NCBI GenBank assembly: GCA_022822005.1
Contig: JAJECO010000043.1
Span: 1 to 35,012, forward strand
DNA length: 35,012 nucleotides
Origin: Candidatus Poribacteria bacterium
GTDB taxonomy: Bacteria > Poribacteria > WGA-4E > PCPOR2b
Direction: 5' to 3'
Both the position numbers and the translations under genes were made by a program. Below the pieces are notes generated by a model. The model did no database searches and was not told the origin of the DNA. It saw nothing but the letters and a program-made list of their open reading frames with translations. Each line of letters begins with the position of its first letter. The first letter of the stretch is position 1. Positions 15,668 to 24,464 of this stretch are shown here, piece by piece.

Positions 15668-17503
15668 ATGAGCAAGCAACTCTTTCGTTTTAGTTTATTA
15701 CCTTTAATATGGCTCTCGGTTGCATCAACAGGATTCGCACAAGTGGACATCTCAGCCGAGCCCAGCTCAAATATGCCCGCGGTGGGTGATGAAGTTGAAT
15801 TTTCCATTAATATCACTGGCGGATCTAACGTCGCTGGCTATGATTTCAGACTCACCTTTAGTCCAACCGAACTGGAATTTATAAGTATTGAAAATACGGA
15901 CTACCTTGGAGGCGCAGAACGCACACTCCCCTTTAGCCCGACTGAACTGGAATCCATAAGTGATTCAGACTACCCCGTATCAGACGTATATACGATACCG
16001 GCTGTAGTTGGGGATGGTTCGGTGAGATATGCTGCGTTCGCTCTGACCGGTGCGGGAGACGGTGATGGAACCCTCGCCGTAGCAAGGTTTAAGGTATTGG
16101 CAGAAACAGAAACGACGATTGGATTTGAGCGTGTTGTGATTGGGAGTCGAACGGCACAAGAAATTGAAATTGCTTCAAGTACAGGCACAACGATCACTCC
16201 AATCGCTGCCTCAGCAAGTGACGTCGAATTCAAACTGTCGATACCGGTGGGTATCAGTTTGATCCATGTGCCGCTGAAGGTGAATGCCGTTGGTGGAGTG
16301 GCACGGACCATCGAATTTGTCAGCGATCTGTACGACGCACTCGGTGGTGCATCAACCGTCCACTTCCTTGCCACCTATGATTCCTCGGCTCAAGAGTGGC
16401 GCAGCTATTTCAGCACTTTAGACAGAGATGGTCCAGCAAACGCAAGGTTGGCTAACGACACAGGGGTTATGGTCAATCTGAAAGAACCGGTGCCGTCGCT
16501 TCGTCTCCGTGGCAGTGCGTTAGGAACAGATGGGACGAGTACCATCACCTTAAACCGGGGTCTCAATGTTGTGGGTCTGCCGTTGAGAGATCCAAGAATA
16601 TCCCGTGTAAGCCGCCTACTTACGCTCAATGGGATTAAGGGTAACGTCCTTGTGGTTATCCTTACTCATGGCGGGGAGTTCAAGTTAGTTGGAAGACCGG
16701 GAGATCCTGGAGATATAGAAATCACCGGGGGGCAAGCCTTTATCCTGAACACTCTACAGAGTGGGCAGGTTGAAATCTCCGGCGATGCGTGGAGCAACTT
16801 GCCAGAGGCGGGCGGCGCGCCGCCGGTATCGTTGGTGGGTATTGAAGTGGATGATGTAACCCCCATTTTGGCGTTGAGAGGTTCGATTGCTGGCGACGGA
16901 AGGGGATTGAACATGGCCAGCTTCCGCCTCACTGTAAAAAACCGCGCAACCGGTAGAACGATCAGCACCGTAGCAAGAGGTGCACACCACACTCATACGG
17001 ATAATTGGGGATCGGATGGGCTTGGCTATCAACTCACGGACGTTGATTTGCAGACGGGGCATGCGGCTATGATCGGGGATATCCTTGAAATCTCTGCTCA
17101 ATCCTCAAATCCGTTAATCGGTGTGGAACCGTTGCAATATACAGTAACCGCTGAAGATGTAAGGCAGGGTTGGATTCAGTTGCAGACGTTGCACGCCTAT
17201 GAAATACCGGCGGAGACGGCATTGCTGAACAACTACCCAAACCCGTTTAATCCAGAGACATGGATTCCGTATCAACTCGCTCATGCTGCTGATGTGACGC
17301 TTACCATCTATGACACCAAAGGCGCATTAGTGCGTCAATTGGATCTGGGCTATCAGCAGGCGGGATATTACACGGATAGGGCACGGGCGGCGTATTGGGA
17401 TGGACGTAACAATCTGGGCGAGGCGGTAGGGAGTGGTATCTATTTCTATCAACTACGTGCAGCCGATTACTCCATCACACGAAAGATGGTGATTCTCAAA
17501 TAG
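15668..17503 (+). CDS. Secreted cohesin-domain protein with C-terminal sorting module
   Basis: The 611-residue protein starts at the ATG at 15668, with AAAGGAAG about 8 nt upstream; a start 42 bases earlier would put residues before a clean signal peptide. Domains: signal peptide 1-24 (LPLIWLSVASTGFA), a cohesin-like domain about 25-195 (VDISAEPSS, VGDEVEFSINITGGSNVAGY, LTFSPTELEF), a beta-rich module about 205-390 (IPVGISLIHVPLKV, LYDALGGASTV) shared with the triple-cohesin protein, a beta region about 400-505, and the C-terminal module about 515-611 with NYPNPFNPETWIPYQL, IYDTKG, YWDGRNNLGE and IYFYQL. The C-terminal module resembles FlgD-Ig/type IX-like sorting domains. The cohesin contains an internal near-repeat of about 50 bases. 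Cohesins bind dockerins, and the neighbouring genes encode dockerins. Confidence 0.88.
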   Translation: MSKQLFRFSLLPLIWLSVASTGFAQVDISAEPSSNMPAVGDEVEFSINITGGSNVAGYDFRLTFSPTELEFISIENTDYLGGAERTLPFSPTELESISDSDYPVSDVYTIPAVVGDGSVRYAAFALTGAGDGDGTLAVARFKVLAETETTIGFERVVIGSRTAQEIEIASSTGTTITPIAASASDVEFKLSIPVGISLIHVPLKVNAVGGVARTIEFVSDLYDALGGASTVHFLATYDSSAQEWRSYFSTLDRDGPANARLANDTGVMVNLKEPVPSLRLRGSALGTDGTSTITLNRGLNVVGLPLRDPRISRVSRLLTLNGIKGNVLVVILTHGGEFKLVGRPGDPGDIEITGGQAFILNTLQSGQVEISGDAWSNLPEAGGAPPVSLVGIEVDDVTPILALRGSIAGDGRGLNMASFRLTVKNRATGRTISTVARGAHHTHTDNWGSDGLGYQLTDVDLQTGHAAMIGDILEISAQSSNPLIGVEPLQYTVTAEDVRQGWIQLQTLHAYEIPAETALLNNYPNPFNPETWIPYQLAHAADVTLTIYDTKGALVRQLDLGYQQAGYYTDRARAAYWDGRNNLGEAVGSGIYFYQLRAADYSITRKMVILK

Positions 17504-17580
17504 CGAGGAATCACCACCTGTTTCAACAACATACAATAAATTGCCTTACAGTTTATCTTAAACTGCAAAGGAGAAAAGCG

Positions 17581-17796
17581 ATGAACAAACAATTTTTCGT
17601 TTCACTCTGCTTCTGTTGATGTGCTTCTCAGTTCTATCAACGGCAAGGGTACAAATGGAAATCTCAGCCGTACCCAGCGCAAGTAATCCTGCCGTGGGCT
17701 ACCAAATTGAGATCTCCACTAACATTATTGGAGGATCTAACGTCATTGGCTATGATTTTAAGCTCACATTTAACCCGACCATACTGGAATTTAATT
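17581..17796 (+). pseudogene. 5' remnant of a cohesin-domain gene
   Basis: An ATG with AAAGGAG upstream starts MNKQ, as in the cohesin genes at 15668 and 22140. One base is missing in the following T-run compared with the copy at 22140, so the frame stops after about a dozen codons. Read in the shifted frame, the rest is clear cohesin-gene sequence (VLSTARVQMEISAVPSASNP, IIGGSNVIGYDFKLTFNP) up to LEF near 17793. There the similarity ends abruptly and cytochrome-LRR gene sequence begins. It is a broken, fused gene fragment. Confidence 0.8.
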
Positions 17797-20700
17797 GTAC
17801 TCATCGCGCTATTGACATTTATCATCAGTTCTCACACTGTAACTGCTCAACAGCAGATAGCACTCGATGCCCACGCTATCCTTGAACAGAAATGCTTCGT
17901 CTGCCACGGTCCTACAGGGTCCTTCAGAGATGCACTCCTAATAGAACACAACGCACTCATCGAAAACGGCACCGTTGTCCCCGGAAACCCACATACCTCC
18001 GAACTCTATAACCGACTCATAACTACCGACATAGCTAAACGGATGCCACTCCATCAACCTCCCCTATCCGATCAAGAAATTAACACCATTCGGAATTGGA
18101 TATTAGCAGGGGCACCCGATTGGGCAGCGACCACCACAACCAATGGTAACTTCATCTCGCCCGACGACGTACTCACCACCATTGAGACACACCTGATGTC
18201 ACTTTCGTCATTTGACCGCGCGTTCGCTCGCTACTTCACATTGACACATCTTCATAACGCGGGAGAGTCTGCGGGGATACTCCAAGAGTATCGCAAAGCA
18301 CTGTTTAAATTAGTCAATAGCCTCTCATGGGGGGTTGATGTCAACAACCCTATACCTATTGACCCACAAGGAACAATCTTCTACATCGATCTCAGACACT
18401 ATGAATGGGACGTCAATGATGGGTGGGGACAGATAGAAACAGTATATCCCTACCACATCTCATTTGATGCACCGACACAGACCGCACTCAAGGCACAACT
18501 CGGACGATTACAGGGGGAGACCAACAGTACCACACCATCGGTTCATGCTGACTGGTTTATAGCAACTGCATCTCTACCTCCACTGTATCACGACCTACTC
18601 GATTTGAAATTGACGGATAGGGAGTTAGAGACACGACTGGAAGTTGATGTAGACCGTAACCTACAAAATGCACCAGGAGTGCGTGTTTGGAGAGCAGGCA
18701 CCAACGATTCAGGGGTATCGGCTAACAATCGGGTGTTAGAAAGACATCTCTCTCGATATGGTGCGTACTGGAAGAGTTACGACTTTGCTGGCAGTGTTGG
18801 GACACAGAACATCGTCACCCACCCACTTAACTTCACCCATGACGGTGGTGAGGTTATCTTCAATCTTCCGAACGGATTGCAGGGATATTATATAGCTGAT
18901 GCGTCCGGTTTTCGATTAGATGCCGCACCGATAGACATTGTTTCTAACCCCGCAGCGAGTGACCCGACGGTGCGGACGGGGTTGTCCTGTTTCGGTTGCC
19001 ATATAGAAGGTATGAATACATTTGAAGACCAAGTCCGCTCTGTGATAGAGAGTACTACTAACCCAACTTATGACAAGGCACAAGCACTGCGGTTGTATGT
19101 AGAGAAGTCGGAAATGGACGCGCTCGTCCAAGAAGATATGGACAGATACAGGCAGGCACTCGAAGAGACGGGTGGTTCGTTTGGGGATATTGAACCGATA
19201 TCACGATTCCATGAGGCGTATCAGGGGCCGGTCGATGCGGCGTATGCTGCCGCTGTTGTTGGGTTAGAGACTGAAACGTTCCTTGAGAAGATTCGTGAAA
19301 ACCTCGGTCTACAGAACTTAGGTTTATTGGTGTTAGATAGTGGGAGCATGAAACGGGACACATGGAGGTCAAGTTTTGAGGATATAGTTTTTGCGCTGGA
19401 CTTCCCGGATAGTTTCACTCCCCCGCCAGTCATAACCCCACCGGTAGTGACACCGGGTACAGTCGTTCAGATTCGGGATCAAAACCTGCGTATCGCAATA
19501 GCAGAGGAACTTGGTAAGAATCCTAATGCACCAATTACCGCTGAGGACATGGAAAAATTGGACGGATTCGGGGCAGTGAACAGGAACATCCGTGATTTGA
19601 CAGGACTTCAGTTCGCAACCAACTTGGAATGGTTAGAGGTCGGAGGGAATCCATTTTCCGACCTATCACCGCTGGCAGGATTAATCAAACTAAGGACTCT
19701 AAGTTTTCCTCGATCCAATGTATCCGACCTGTCGCCACTCGCCGGATTAATCAATTTGGACAATATATGGTTTAATGCCGGTGCACAAGTATCCGACCTG
19801 TCACCACTCGCCGGATTACTTAACCTGAGAATCATTCACGCAGGAGGGCATTCTATATCCGATCTATCTCCCTTGGCAGGGTTAACAAAACTGGAGCATA
19901 TATATCTTCCGGGCACCGGACTGATATCGGACCTTATACCTTTGGCAGGCTTACCCCTTTTGAAAGAACTGTATCTTGATCGCAACAACATTTCGGATAT
20001 ATCGCTGCTTGCAAGGTTTACCGCGTTAGAGCGTTTGGGGCTTGCTGACAACGAGATATCGGATATATCCCCACTTGCGAAGTTAACCAACTTAACATGG
20101 TTGAAGATCAATGGCAACGAGATATCGGACGTATCGCCGATTTTGAACTTAACCAACTTAACATGGCTAGAGATCGGTGGCAACAACATTTCTGACCTGT
20201 CACCTTTGTCACGCTTAACTCTCTTGAAAGAACTGTATCTTGAGCACAGTGCCATATCGGATGTATCCGCGCTTGCAAGGTTTACCGCGTTAGAGCGTTT
20301 GGGGCTTGCTGACAACGAGATATCGGATATATCCCCGCTTGCGGGGTTAACTAACTTGAAATGGCTAGATCTTGAAAGGAACGAGATATCGAACGTTTCG
20401 CCGATTTTGCGCTTACCCAACTTAACATGGTTATCAGTGAGTCGCAACAACATTTCTGACTTATCACCTTTGGAGGGACTACGCAGCAAGATAACGGTCC
20501 TCTGGGCTGGAAATCCGGGGATTCCACAAGGAGGACCGAAGATAGAGGGACCGTGGCTATGGGTGCTGTTACCGGGTATAGAACTGGAACCGGGCGGTGC
20601 GGATTTGCTATCAGAAGCAAGTGGGGGCACGGTGACAGAATTAGCGGTTGCCACCAATGGCACAAGGGCGGGAACCCCTGTTGGCGATATGGTATGGACA

Positions 20701-22062
20701 TCTTACAGACTCCCGTCTGAGCCACAAAATAATATCGGTGAGATGCTGGGGCACGACCCTCCCGATGGCAGTATCTACGGCATTGTCTCCATCTATTCTC
20801 CACGGGAACAGGAGACAACGTTGCACGTCGGTGCCGATAACGAGCTCAAGGTGTGGCTCAATGGAGTTGTGGTTTATGAGAATTTCGACATTTGGGGATC
20901 TGGTGATTACACCGATTTTGCCCCCGTCACGCTTAGGGCGGGGAAAAATATCCTATTAGTCGCAGTTGGGATAGGCGGTAGGATCCACAATGGCAAATTT
21001 GGCTTTAAACCTGGCACGGAATATACTGTGTCAACGGGTATTGGCTACGCCCTTTCTAAGACGCAAATCCACCTCGGTGATACCTTTACCCTCAACGTCA
21101 GCGCAGAAAATGTCTCCGATTTGGCGGGGTGGCAGTTTAATATCACCTTTGACCCTGCCGCTCTTGAAGCGATTGATGTAACCGAAGGCGATTTCCTGAA
21201 GATGGGCGGTGAAAACACCTTCTTTCAGAGTGGGAGCATTGATAACGCAGCGGGAACAATCATAGGACTCAGCGCGGCGCGGTTGGCCGCTCAAGGTGTG
21301 ACCGGCACCGGTACCTTGCTTCAGGTGAGGTTCAAGGCAAAATCGGGCGGTGAAACAGAGCTGGCAATGCGTAAGTTCGAGTTCGGCACTGCCGCCGGAG
21401 GGACCATCCCTGTGGGTCCGCTTGAGATCTACATCACTGTTGAAGAACTGCTCCCCACCGGGGACGTGAATCGAGATGGACGGGTGAGTATTCTGGATCT
21501 GATTCTCGTCGCACAGCAGTTGGGGAGAAGGGTGCCCGCCGGCTCTGCCGTGGATGTCAATGGTGACGGTGTTGTCAGTGTTCTTGATCTCATCCGCGTG
21601 GCACAGGGGATCGCTGGATCATCTGCTGCGCCTCCGGTTGGATCAGAGAGTGTAGATGCTGCGATGATAGAAGCGTGGATTGCACAAGCGCAGTTGGAAG
21701 ATGATGGTTCGCTCGCTTTCAAACAGGGCATAGAGAATCTTCAGAACTTATTAGCCTCAATGATTCCTGAGGAGACTGCGTTGCTCCGTAACTATCCGAA
21801 CCCGTTTAACCCGGAAACGTGGATTCCGTATCAACTCGCCCATGATGCTGATGTGACGCTCATCATTTATGACGCGAAAGGTGCAGTGGTGCGTCGATTG
21901 CGGCTGGGGTATCAGCAGGCGGGATATTACACGAATAAAACAGATGCAGCGTATTGGGACGGGCGCAACCACTTAGGTGAGTCGGTGGGCAGTGGTCTCT
22001 ATTTCTACCAGCTACGTGCAGGGGATTATTCCGCTATGCGAAAGATGGTTATCCTAAAATAG
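17752..22062 (+). CDS. Giant secreted protein: c-type cytochrome, LRR, lectin-like, cohesin, dockerin, sorting module
   Basis: From the ATG at 17752 the protein has 1436 residues; a TTG at 17707 is an alternative start. Its N-terminus is read out of frame through the cohesin remnant, but a hydrophobic segment (LIVLIALLTFIIS) followed by TVTAQQ restores a signal peptide. In order: heme motif CFVCH (48-52) with Met98 in RMPL as possible ligand, resembling planctomycete-type cytochrome domains; a roughly 300-residue region of unknown fold; a second CFGCH (413-417); TPPPVITPPVV linker; about 13 internalin-like LRRs of roughly 22 residues (605-920, ISDLSPLAGLTNL); a beta-sandwich with LKVWLNGVVVYENF (925-1092); a cohesin (1095-1232); a dockerin (1236-1289) with DVNRDGRVSILD and DVNGDGVVSVLD; and NYPNPFNPETW with C-terminal sorting module (1347-1436). 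The predicted location is the cell surface or outside, with covalent heme. Confidence 0.88.
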   Translation: MILSSHLTRPYWNLIVLIALLTFIISSHTVTAQQQIALDAHAILEQKCFVCHGPTGSFRDALLIEHNALIENGTVVPGNPHTSELYNRLITTDIAKRMPLHQPPLSDQEINTIRNWILAGAPDWAATTTTNGNFISPDDVLTTIETHLMSLSSFDRAFARYFTLTHLHNAGESAGILQEYRKALFKLVNSLSWGVDVNNPIPIDPQGTIFYIDLRHYEWDVNDGWGQIETVYPYHISFDAPTQTALKAQLGRLQGETNSTTPSVHADWFIATASLPPLYHDLLDLKLTDRELETRLEVDVDRNLQNAPGVRVWRAGTNDSGVSANNRVLERHLSRYGAYWKSYDFAGSVGTQNIVTHPLNFTHDGGEVIFNLPNGLQGYYIADASGFRLDAAPIDIVSNPAASDPTVRTGLSCFGCHIEGMNTFEDQVRSVIESTTNPTYDKAQALRLYVEKSEMDALVQEDMDRYRQALEETGGSFGDIEPISRFHEAYQGPVDAAYAAAVVGLETETFLEKIRENLGLQNLGLLVLDSGSMKRDTWRSSFEDIVFALDFPDSFTPPPVITPPVVTPGTVVQIRDQNLRIAIAEELGKNPNAPITAEDMEKLDGFGAVNRNIRDLTGLQFATNLEWLEVGGNPFSDLSPLAGLIKLRTLSFPRSNVSDLSPLAGLINLDNIWFNAGAQVSDLSPLAGLLNLRIIHAGGHSISDLSPLAGLTKLEHIYLPGTGLISDLIPLAGLPLLKELYLDRNNISDISLLARFTALERLGLADNEISDISPLAKLTNLTWLKINGNEISDVSPILNLTNLTWLEIGGNNISDLSPLSRLTLLKELYLEHSAISDVSALARFTALERLGLADNEISDISPLAGLTNLKWLDLERNEISNVSPILRLPNLTWLSVSRNNISDLSPLEGLRSKITVLWAGNPGIPQGGPKIEGPWLWVLLPGIELEPGGADLLSEASGGTVTELAVATNGTRAGTPVGDMVWTSYRLPSEPQNNIGEMLGHDPPDGSIYGIVSIYSPREQETTLHVGADNELKVWLNGVVVYENFDIWGSGDYTDFAPVTLRAGKNILLVAVGIGGRIHNGKFGFKPGTEYTVSTGIGYALSKTQIHLGDTFTLNVSAENVSDLAGWQFNITFDPAALEAIDVTEGDFLKMGGENTFFQSGSIDNAAGTIIGLSAARLAAQGVTGTGTLLQVRFKAKSGGETELAMRKFEFGTAAGGTIPVGPLEIYITVEELLPTGDVNRDGRVSILDLILVAQQLGRRVPAGSAVDVNGDGVVSVLDLIRVAQGIAGSSAAPPVGSESVDAAMIEAWIAQAQLEDDGSLAFKQGIENLQNLLASMIPEETALLRNYPNPFNPETWIPYQLAHDADVTLIIYDAKGAVVRRLRLGYQQAGYYTNKTDAAYWDGRNHLGESVGSGLYFYQLRAGDYSAMRKMVILK
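17817..18410 (+). repeat. Long duplicated block, copy 1 (partner 34419-35012)
   Basis: This 594-base block matches 34419-35012 without any indel (constant offset 16602) and with only scattered substitutions. It covers the end of the signal peptide and the cytochrome module. The second copy runs off the window, so the full duplication is longer. Confidence 0.85.
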
Positions 22063-22139
22063 GAAGGAATCTACTATCTGTTTGGATAACATATAGCAAA
22101 TTTTGCTACTACTTACCTTAACCGCAGGGGAGAAAACCT

Positions 22140-24209
22140 TTGAACAAACAACTTTTTCGTTTCGCCTTATTCCTGCTGGTGTGCGTCTCACTTCCATTGA
22201 TGGCAGCAGCGCAGGTAGAGATTTCTGCTGTATCCAACGTCGATAATCCTGACGTGGGCGACCAAATTGAAGTCTCCATTAACATTGCTGGAGGATCTAA
22301 CGTCGCTGGCTATGATTTTACACTCACCTTTGACCCAACTCAACTCCAATACATAAACATTGAAAATGCGGACTACCTGCCCCCAAACACGTTTGCACTA
22401 GAACCCGCAGTCGGGAACAATTCAGTGAAATTTGCTGCAGCCGCTCTGATGGGAACAGGCGAAGGTGATGGAACCCTCGCCGTAGCAACGTTTAGGGTAT
22501 TGGTCAAAACAGAAACAACGATAGGATTGGAGGATATTGAGATTGGTGATCCAGAAATACAACTCCTTACAATCGCATCGGTTACAGGGACAACGATGAA
22601 CTCAACCAATTCTGGCACCCCAACCGTCCCTGATACCCCAACTACTCCTGAGACCCCAACTACCCCCGAGACTCCAACCACTCCTAGCGAAAACGTGTTG
22701 GTTACGGGTATAAGAGTTTCAGCTGTACCCAGCGTCGATAATCCCGCGATAGGCGACCAAATTGAAGTCTCCATTAACATTGCTGGAGGATCTAACGTCG
22801 CTGGCTATGATTTTACACTCACCTTTGACCCAACCAAGCTTGAATTCGTAAGCATTGAAAATGCAGATTTCCTTCCAGCAAGCGCGATTCCGCTCCCACC
22901 CACAGTTGAGGAGGGTTCAGTAAAATTTAATGCGGTTGTTCTGACGGGAACAGGTGAAGGCGATGGAACCCTCGCCATAGCAACGTTTAGAGTATTAGTC
23001 AAAACAGAGACGACGATAGGATTGGAAAATATTGAGATTGGTGATCCAGAAGCAGAACTCCTTACAATCGCATCGGTTACAGGGGCAACTATTAACTCAA
23101 CTAGCTCTACAACGGACTCTACGACAGAGACACAGGTGGAAACCCCCACCGTACCCAGCACAGATCCCCCTGCAACAAATGACGACACAGCGAGTTCTAC
23201 GACAGCAGCACAAGTGGAAATCTCTGCTGTACCCAGCGTCGATAATCCCGCGATAGGCGACACTATTGAGATAACCATCAATATTGCCGGAGGATTTAAC
23301 GTTGTTGGCTATGATTTCACACTCACCTTTGACCCAACCAAGCTTGAATTCGTAAGCATTGAAAATGCAGATTTCCTTCCAGCAGGGGCATTTGTACTTT
23401 CACCCATAGTTGAGAACGGTTCAGTGAATTTTTTTGCTGCCGCTGCGAGCGGGACGGGCGGAAGTGATGGAACCCTCGCCGTAGCAACGTTTAAGGTATT
23501 AGCCGAAACAGAAACGACAGTAAGATTTGAGCACGTTGAAATCGGGGATCAAATGGCAGCCCCCCTTGCAATTGCCTCCGTTACAGGAGCAATCATTAAT
23601 CGGGTTGCCGCGACGGTAGATGCTGAAGTAGAATACCTTCTGTCGATACCGGCGGGTACCAATCTAATTCATGTCCCCTTGAGGGTGACAGCCGTTAACG
23701 GGATGGCAAGAACTATCGCATCTATCGCTGATCTCTACGACGCGCTTGGTGGTGCATCAACCGTCAACTTCCTCATCACCTATGACTCCCACGCTCAAGA
23801 ATGGCGCAGCTATTTTGGTGCTTCTGACAAACGTGGTCCCGGGGACGCAAGGTTGACTGCCGACAAAGGAGTTATCGCCGATCTAAGAACCCGCGTATCA
23901 GTTCGGCTAACTGGCAGCGCGTTAGGGGAAACCGGAAACGGCATCATCACCCTAAATCCTGGTCTCAACGTTGTGGGACTGCCGTTGGACGATTCCAGGA
24001 TAACCCGTGTGAGCGACCTATTTGCGCTCAATGGGATTGGTGGTAACGTTCCTGTGATTATCCTCACCGATGGCGGAGGGTTCAAGGTGGTTGGACGAGC
24101 GGGCGATCCGGAAGATATACAAATCACCGGGGGACAATCCTTTATACTGAACGCTCAACGGCCGGCGACGGTGATTATCTACGGTGATGGCTGGACTAAC
24201 ATCAGATAA
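22140..24209 (+). CDS. Secreted triple-cohesin (scaffoldin-like) protein without sorting module
   Basis: The 689-residue protein starts at TTG 22140, supported by AGGGGAG about 8 nt upstream and by the aligned start of its paralogue (MNKQLFRF matches MSKQLFRF). Signal peptide 1-24 ends in MAAAQ. Three cohesin domains follow at about 26-155, 192-320 and 358-487, each with VxISAVPSVDNPAIGD, INIAGGSNVAGYDFTLTFDP, LEFVSIENADFLP and GDGTLAVATF. They are separated by flexible linkers, one Pro/Thr-rich (TPTTPETPTTPETPTTP) and one Ser/Thr-rich. A beta module at about 495-689 matches residues 205-390 of the 15668 protein. It stops there, so the NYPNPFNPETW module found in all complete neighbours is missing. 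Several cohesins in one chain is how scaffoldins of cellulosomes are built; the partners here would be the adjacent dockerin proteins. Confidence 0.87.
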   Translation: MNKQLFRFALFLLVCVSLPLMAAAQVEISAVSNVDNPDVGDQIEVSINIAGGSNVAGYDFTLTFDPTQLQYINIENADYLPPNTFALEPAVGNNSVKFAAAALMGTGEGDGTLAVATFRVLVKTETTIGLEDIEIGDPEIQLLTIASVTGTTMNSTNSGTPTVPDTPTTPETPTTPETPTTPSENVLVTGIRVSAVPSVDNPAIGDQIEVSINIAGGSNVAGYDFTLTFDPTKLEFVSIENADFLPASAIPLPPTVEEGSVKFNAVVLTGTGEGDGTLAIATFRVLVKTETTIGLENIEIGDPEAELLTIASVTGATINSTSSTTDSTTETQVETPTVPSTDPPATNDDTASSTTAAQVEISAVPSVDNPAIGDTIEITINIAGGFNVVGYDFTLTFDPTKLEFVSIENADFLPAGAFVLSPIVENGSVNFFAAAASGTGGSDGTLAVATFKVLAETETTVRFEHVEIGDQMAAPLAIASVTGAIINRVAATVDAEVEYLLSIPAGTNLIHVPLRVTAVNGMARTIASIADLYDALGGASTVNFLITYDSHAQEWRSYFGASDKRGPGDARLTADKGVIADLRTRVSVRLTGSALGETGNGIITLNPGLNVVGLPLDDSRITRVSDLFALNGIGGNVPVIILTDGGGFKVVGRAGDPEDIQITGGQSFILNAQRPATVIIYGDGWTNIR
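22615..22690 (+). repeat. Pro/Thr-linker tandem repeat
   Basis: A short in-frame DNA repeat encodes consecutive TPETPT-type units between cohesin 1 and cohesin 2. It is a typical flexible, possibly glycosylated, interdomain linker. Confidence 0.65.
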
Positions 24210-24250
24210 CCCAAGCCGCGACATATCGAAAAACCATTACTTCCTCGTAG

Positions 24251-24269
24251 GGGCGGGATTTCTCCGCCC
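24251..24269. repeat. GC hairpin after the triple-cohesin gene
   Basis: The arms GGGCGG and CCGCCC surround a 7-base loop in the 255-base gap between the triple-cohesin gene and the next LRR gene. No T-run follows, so a simple terminator is not supported. The rest of this gap shows no gene. Confidence 0.5.
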
Positions 24270-24464
24270 GCGGAGGACCTCCAGTATGCCACCCGCAGAT
24301 TGGGATTTTGCTCAGGCACAACTTGCGCCTAGCAGCCTGAGTGAACATCACCTGTATATTCGACCAGCAATTTGAGCCCTGCAAAACTAGAAAAAGCAAC
24401 CTGCTTATACCAAATGAAGATCTTAAATTCCTGCGACCAACTTTATCTCTGAGGAAAATTCTCT

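Noticed and set aside
19608-20663. Long minus-strand frames with repeated NPASGDRSD-like units
   Set aside because: These are antisense shadows of the LRR DNA repeats; the periodicity comes from the plus-strand LRRs.
24251-24269. Rho-independent terminator at the GC hairpin
   Set aside because: No T-run follows the stem on either strand, so I list it only as a hairpin repeat.
24184-24399. Small open frames in the gap after the triple-cohesin gene, considered as a lost C-terminal module
   Set aside because: None of them resembles the NYPNPFNPETW module or any other domain of the array.
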